DNA of 64,000 nucleotides. Source: Cucumis sativus. Its lineage: Eukaryota > Streptophyta > Magnoliopsida > Cucurbitales > Cucurbitaceae. The stretch spans positions 11,656,001-11,720,000 of the forward strand of contig NC_026657.2 of the NCBI RefSeq assembly GCF_000004075.3, given 5' to 3'. Under the pieces are notes generated by a model. That model saw only the letters and a list, made by a program, of their open reading frames with translations. It ran no database searches and was not told the DNA's origin. The first letter of the stretch is position 1; the number at the start of each line of letters is the position of its first letter. Both the position numbers and the translations under genes were made by a program. Positions 63,601 to 64,000 of this stretch are shown piece by piece.

Positions 63601-64000
63601 ATATATATGTATATATATATATCTCCAACCTAACAACTTGTTTGTTTGAAGATTGTAAGCTTAGAAAAACATGAGAGATATTATGGCAATGAGTGGCCTC
63701 TTGTGGGCTTTTTAAAAGAGAAGGAAGGATGGATGGATGGAGAGGTTAGTTTAGGGACGTAAAGATGGTGAATGAATTAATGACAAAGGAAAGTGATATT
63801 CTTTTGAAGAACTTACAACTAAGAACACAATTATGGATCAAAAAGGCAAAGGGAATGGGGGGTTTTGTTATTGCAAAGGACAAAGATTATGAGTGCTGTT
63901 TAAATTTAAAGTGGAAGTTAAAGAAGTGAAGGTGTGAGAAGAAGGGTATCTTTCTTTTCCTATTTTTCATTCTTCTTTTTGTTTGTTTTTCCTAACATGA
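63601..64000. other. Upstream region of the glucanase gene
   Basis: It contains an (AT)n stretch right before the ATG (63600-63622) and a GGAT repeat near 63727-63743. It should hold the promoter, but no single convincing TATA box is chosen. No gene. Confidence 0.5.

Overview
The window is AT-rich nuclear DNA from a flowering plant. Genes have multiple short exons with GT-AG introns, products include plastid-targeted proteins, SAUR, RALF and major-latex-protein families, and microsatellites and small repeats are common. From remembered protein similarity a eudicot of the Cucurbitaceae (Cucumis-like) is most likely; this is inference, not a database result.

Layout. 1-8054 (-): a DEAD-box RNA helicase of the plastid RH50 type, whose 3' end lies beyond the left edge. 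9253-12457 (+): plastid ribosomal protein uL18c, head to head with RH50. 13728-18286 (+): SMG9-like nonsense-mediated decay factor, 8 exons. 19856-22263 (-): a small, very basic conserved protein with a GC-AG intron and two telo-boxes upstream. 27750-28259 (+): a single-exon SAUR with a long leader carrying several short upstream ORFs. 33826-37293 (+): a METTL18/HPM1-type protein-histidine methyltransferase, 9 exons. 40240-40626 and 41882-42238 (-): two RALF peptide precursors in a direct tandem duplication of about 1.5-1.65 kb. 46490-58702 (+): four tandem two-exon MLP/Bet v 1-fold genes; the last two lie in a younger duplication of about 2 kb. 60988-63600 (-): a GH17 beta-1,3-glucanase with a C-terminal X8/CBM43 domain, 5 exons.

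The left third is housekeeping: plastid ribosome assembly (RH50, uL18c), RNA surveillance (SMG9), protein methylation and a probable ribosome-biogenesis protein. The right third is mostly signalling, defence-related and cell-wall families (RALF, MLP, GH17), two of them expanded in tandem. The centre (about 22.3-33.8 kb) is gene-poor, holding one SAUR.

Splice sites for the multi-exon genes were placed by hand, from GT/AG (once GC/AG) signals, reading-frame continuity and family similarity. Every model closes in frame from ATG to stop, except RH50, which leaves the window. No tRNA, rRNA, CRISPR array or intact transposon was recognised. The repeat calls (SINE-like, LINE-tail-like, LTR-like, CACTA-like) are low-confidence readings by eye. 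I found no wholly new system. The most noteworthy items are the diverging RALF pair with a relocated start codon, the MLP array, the plastid-ribosome divergent gene pair, and the basic protein gene with telo-boxes and a GC-AG intron.
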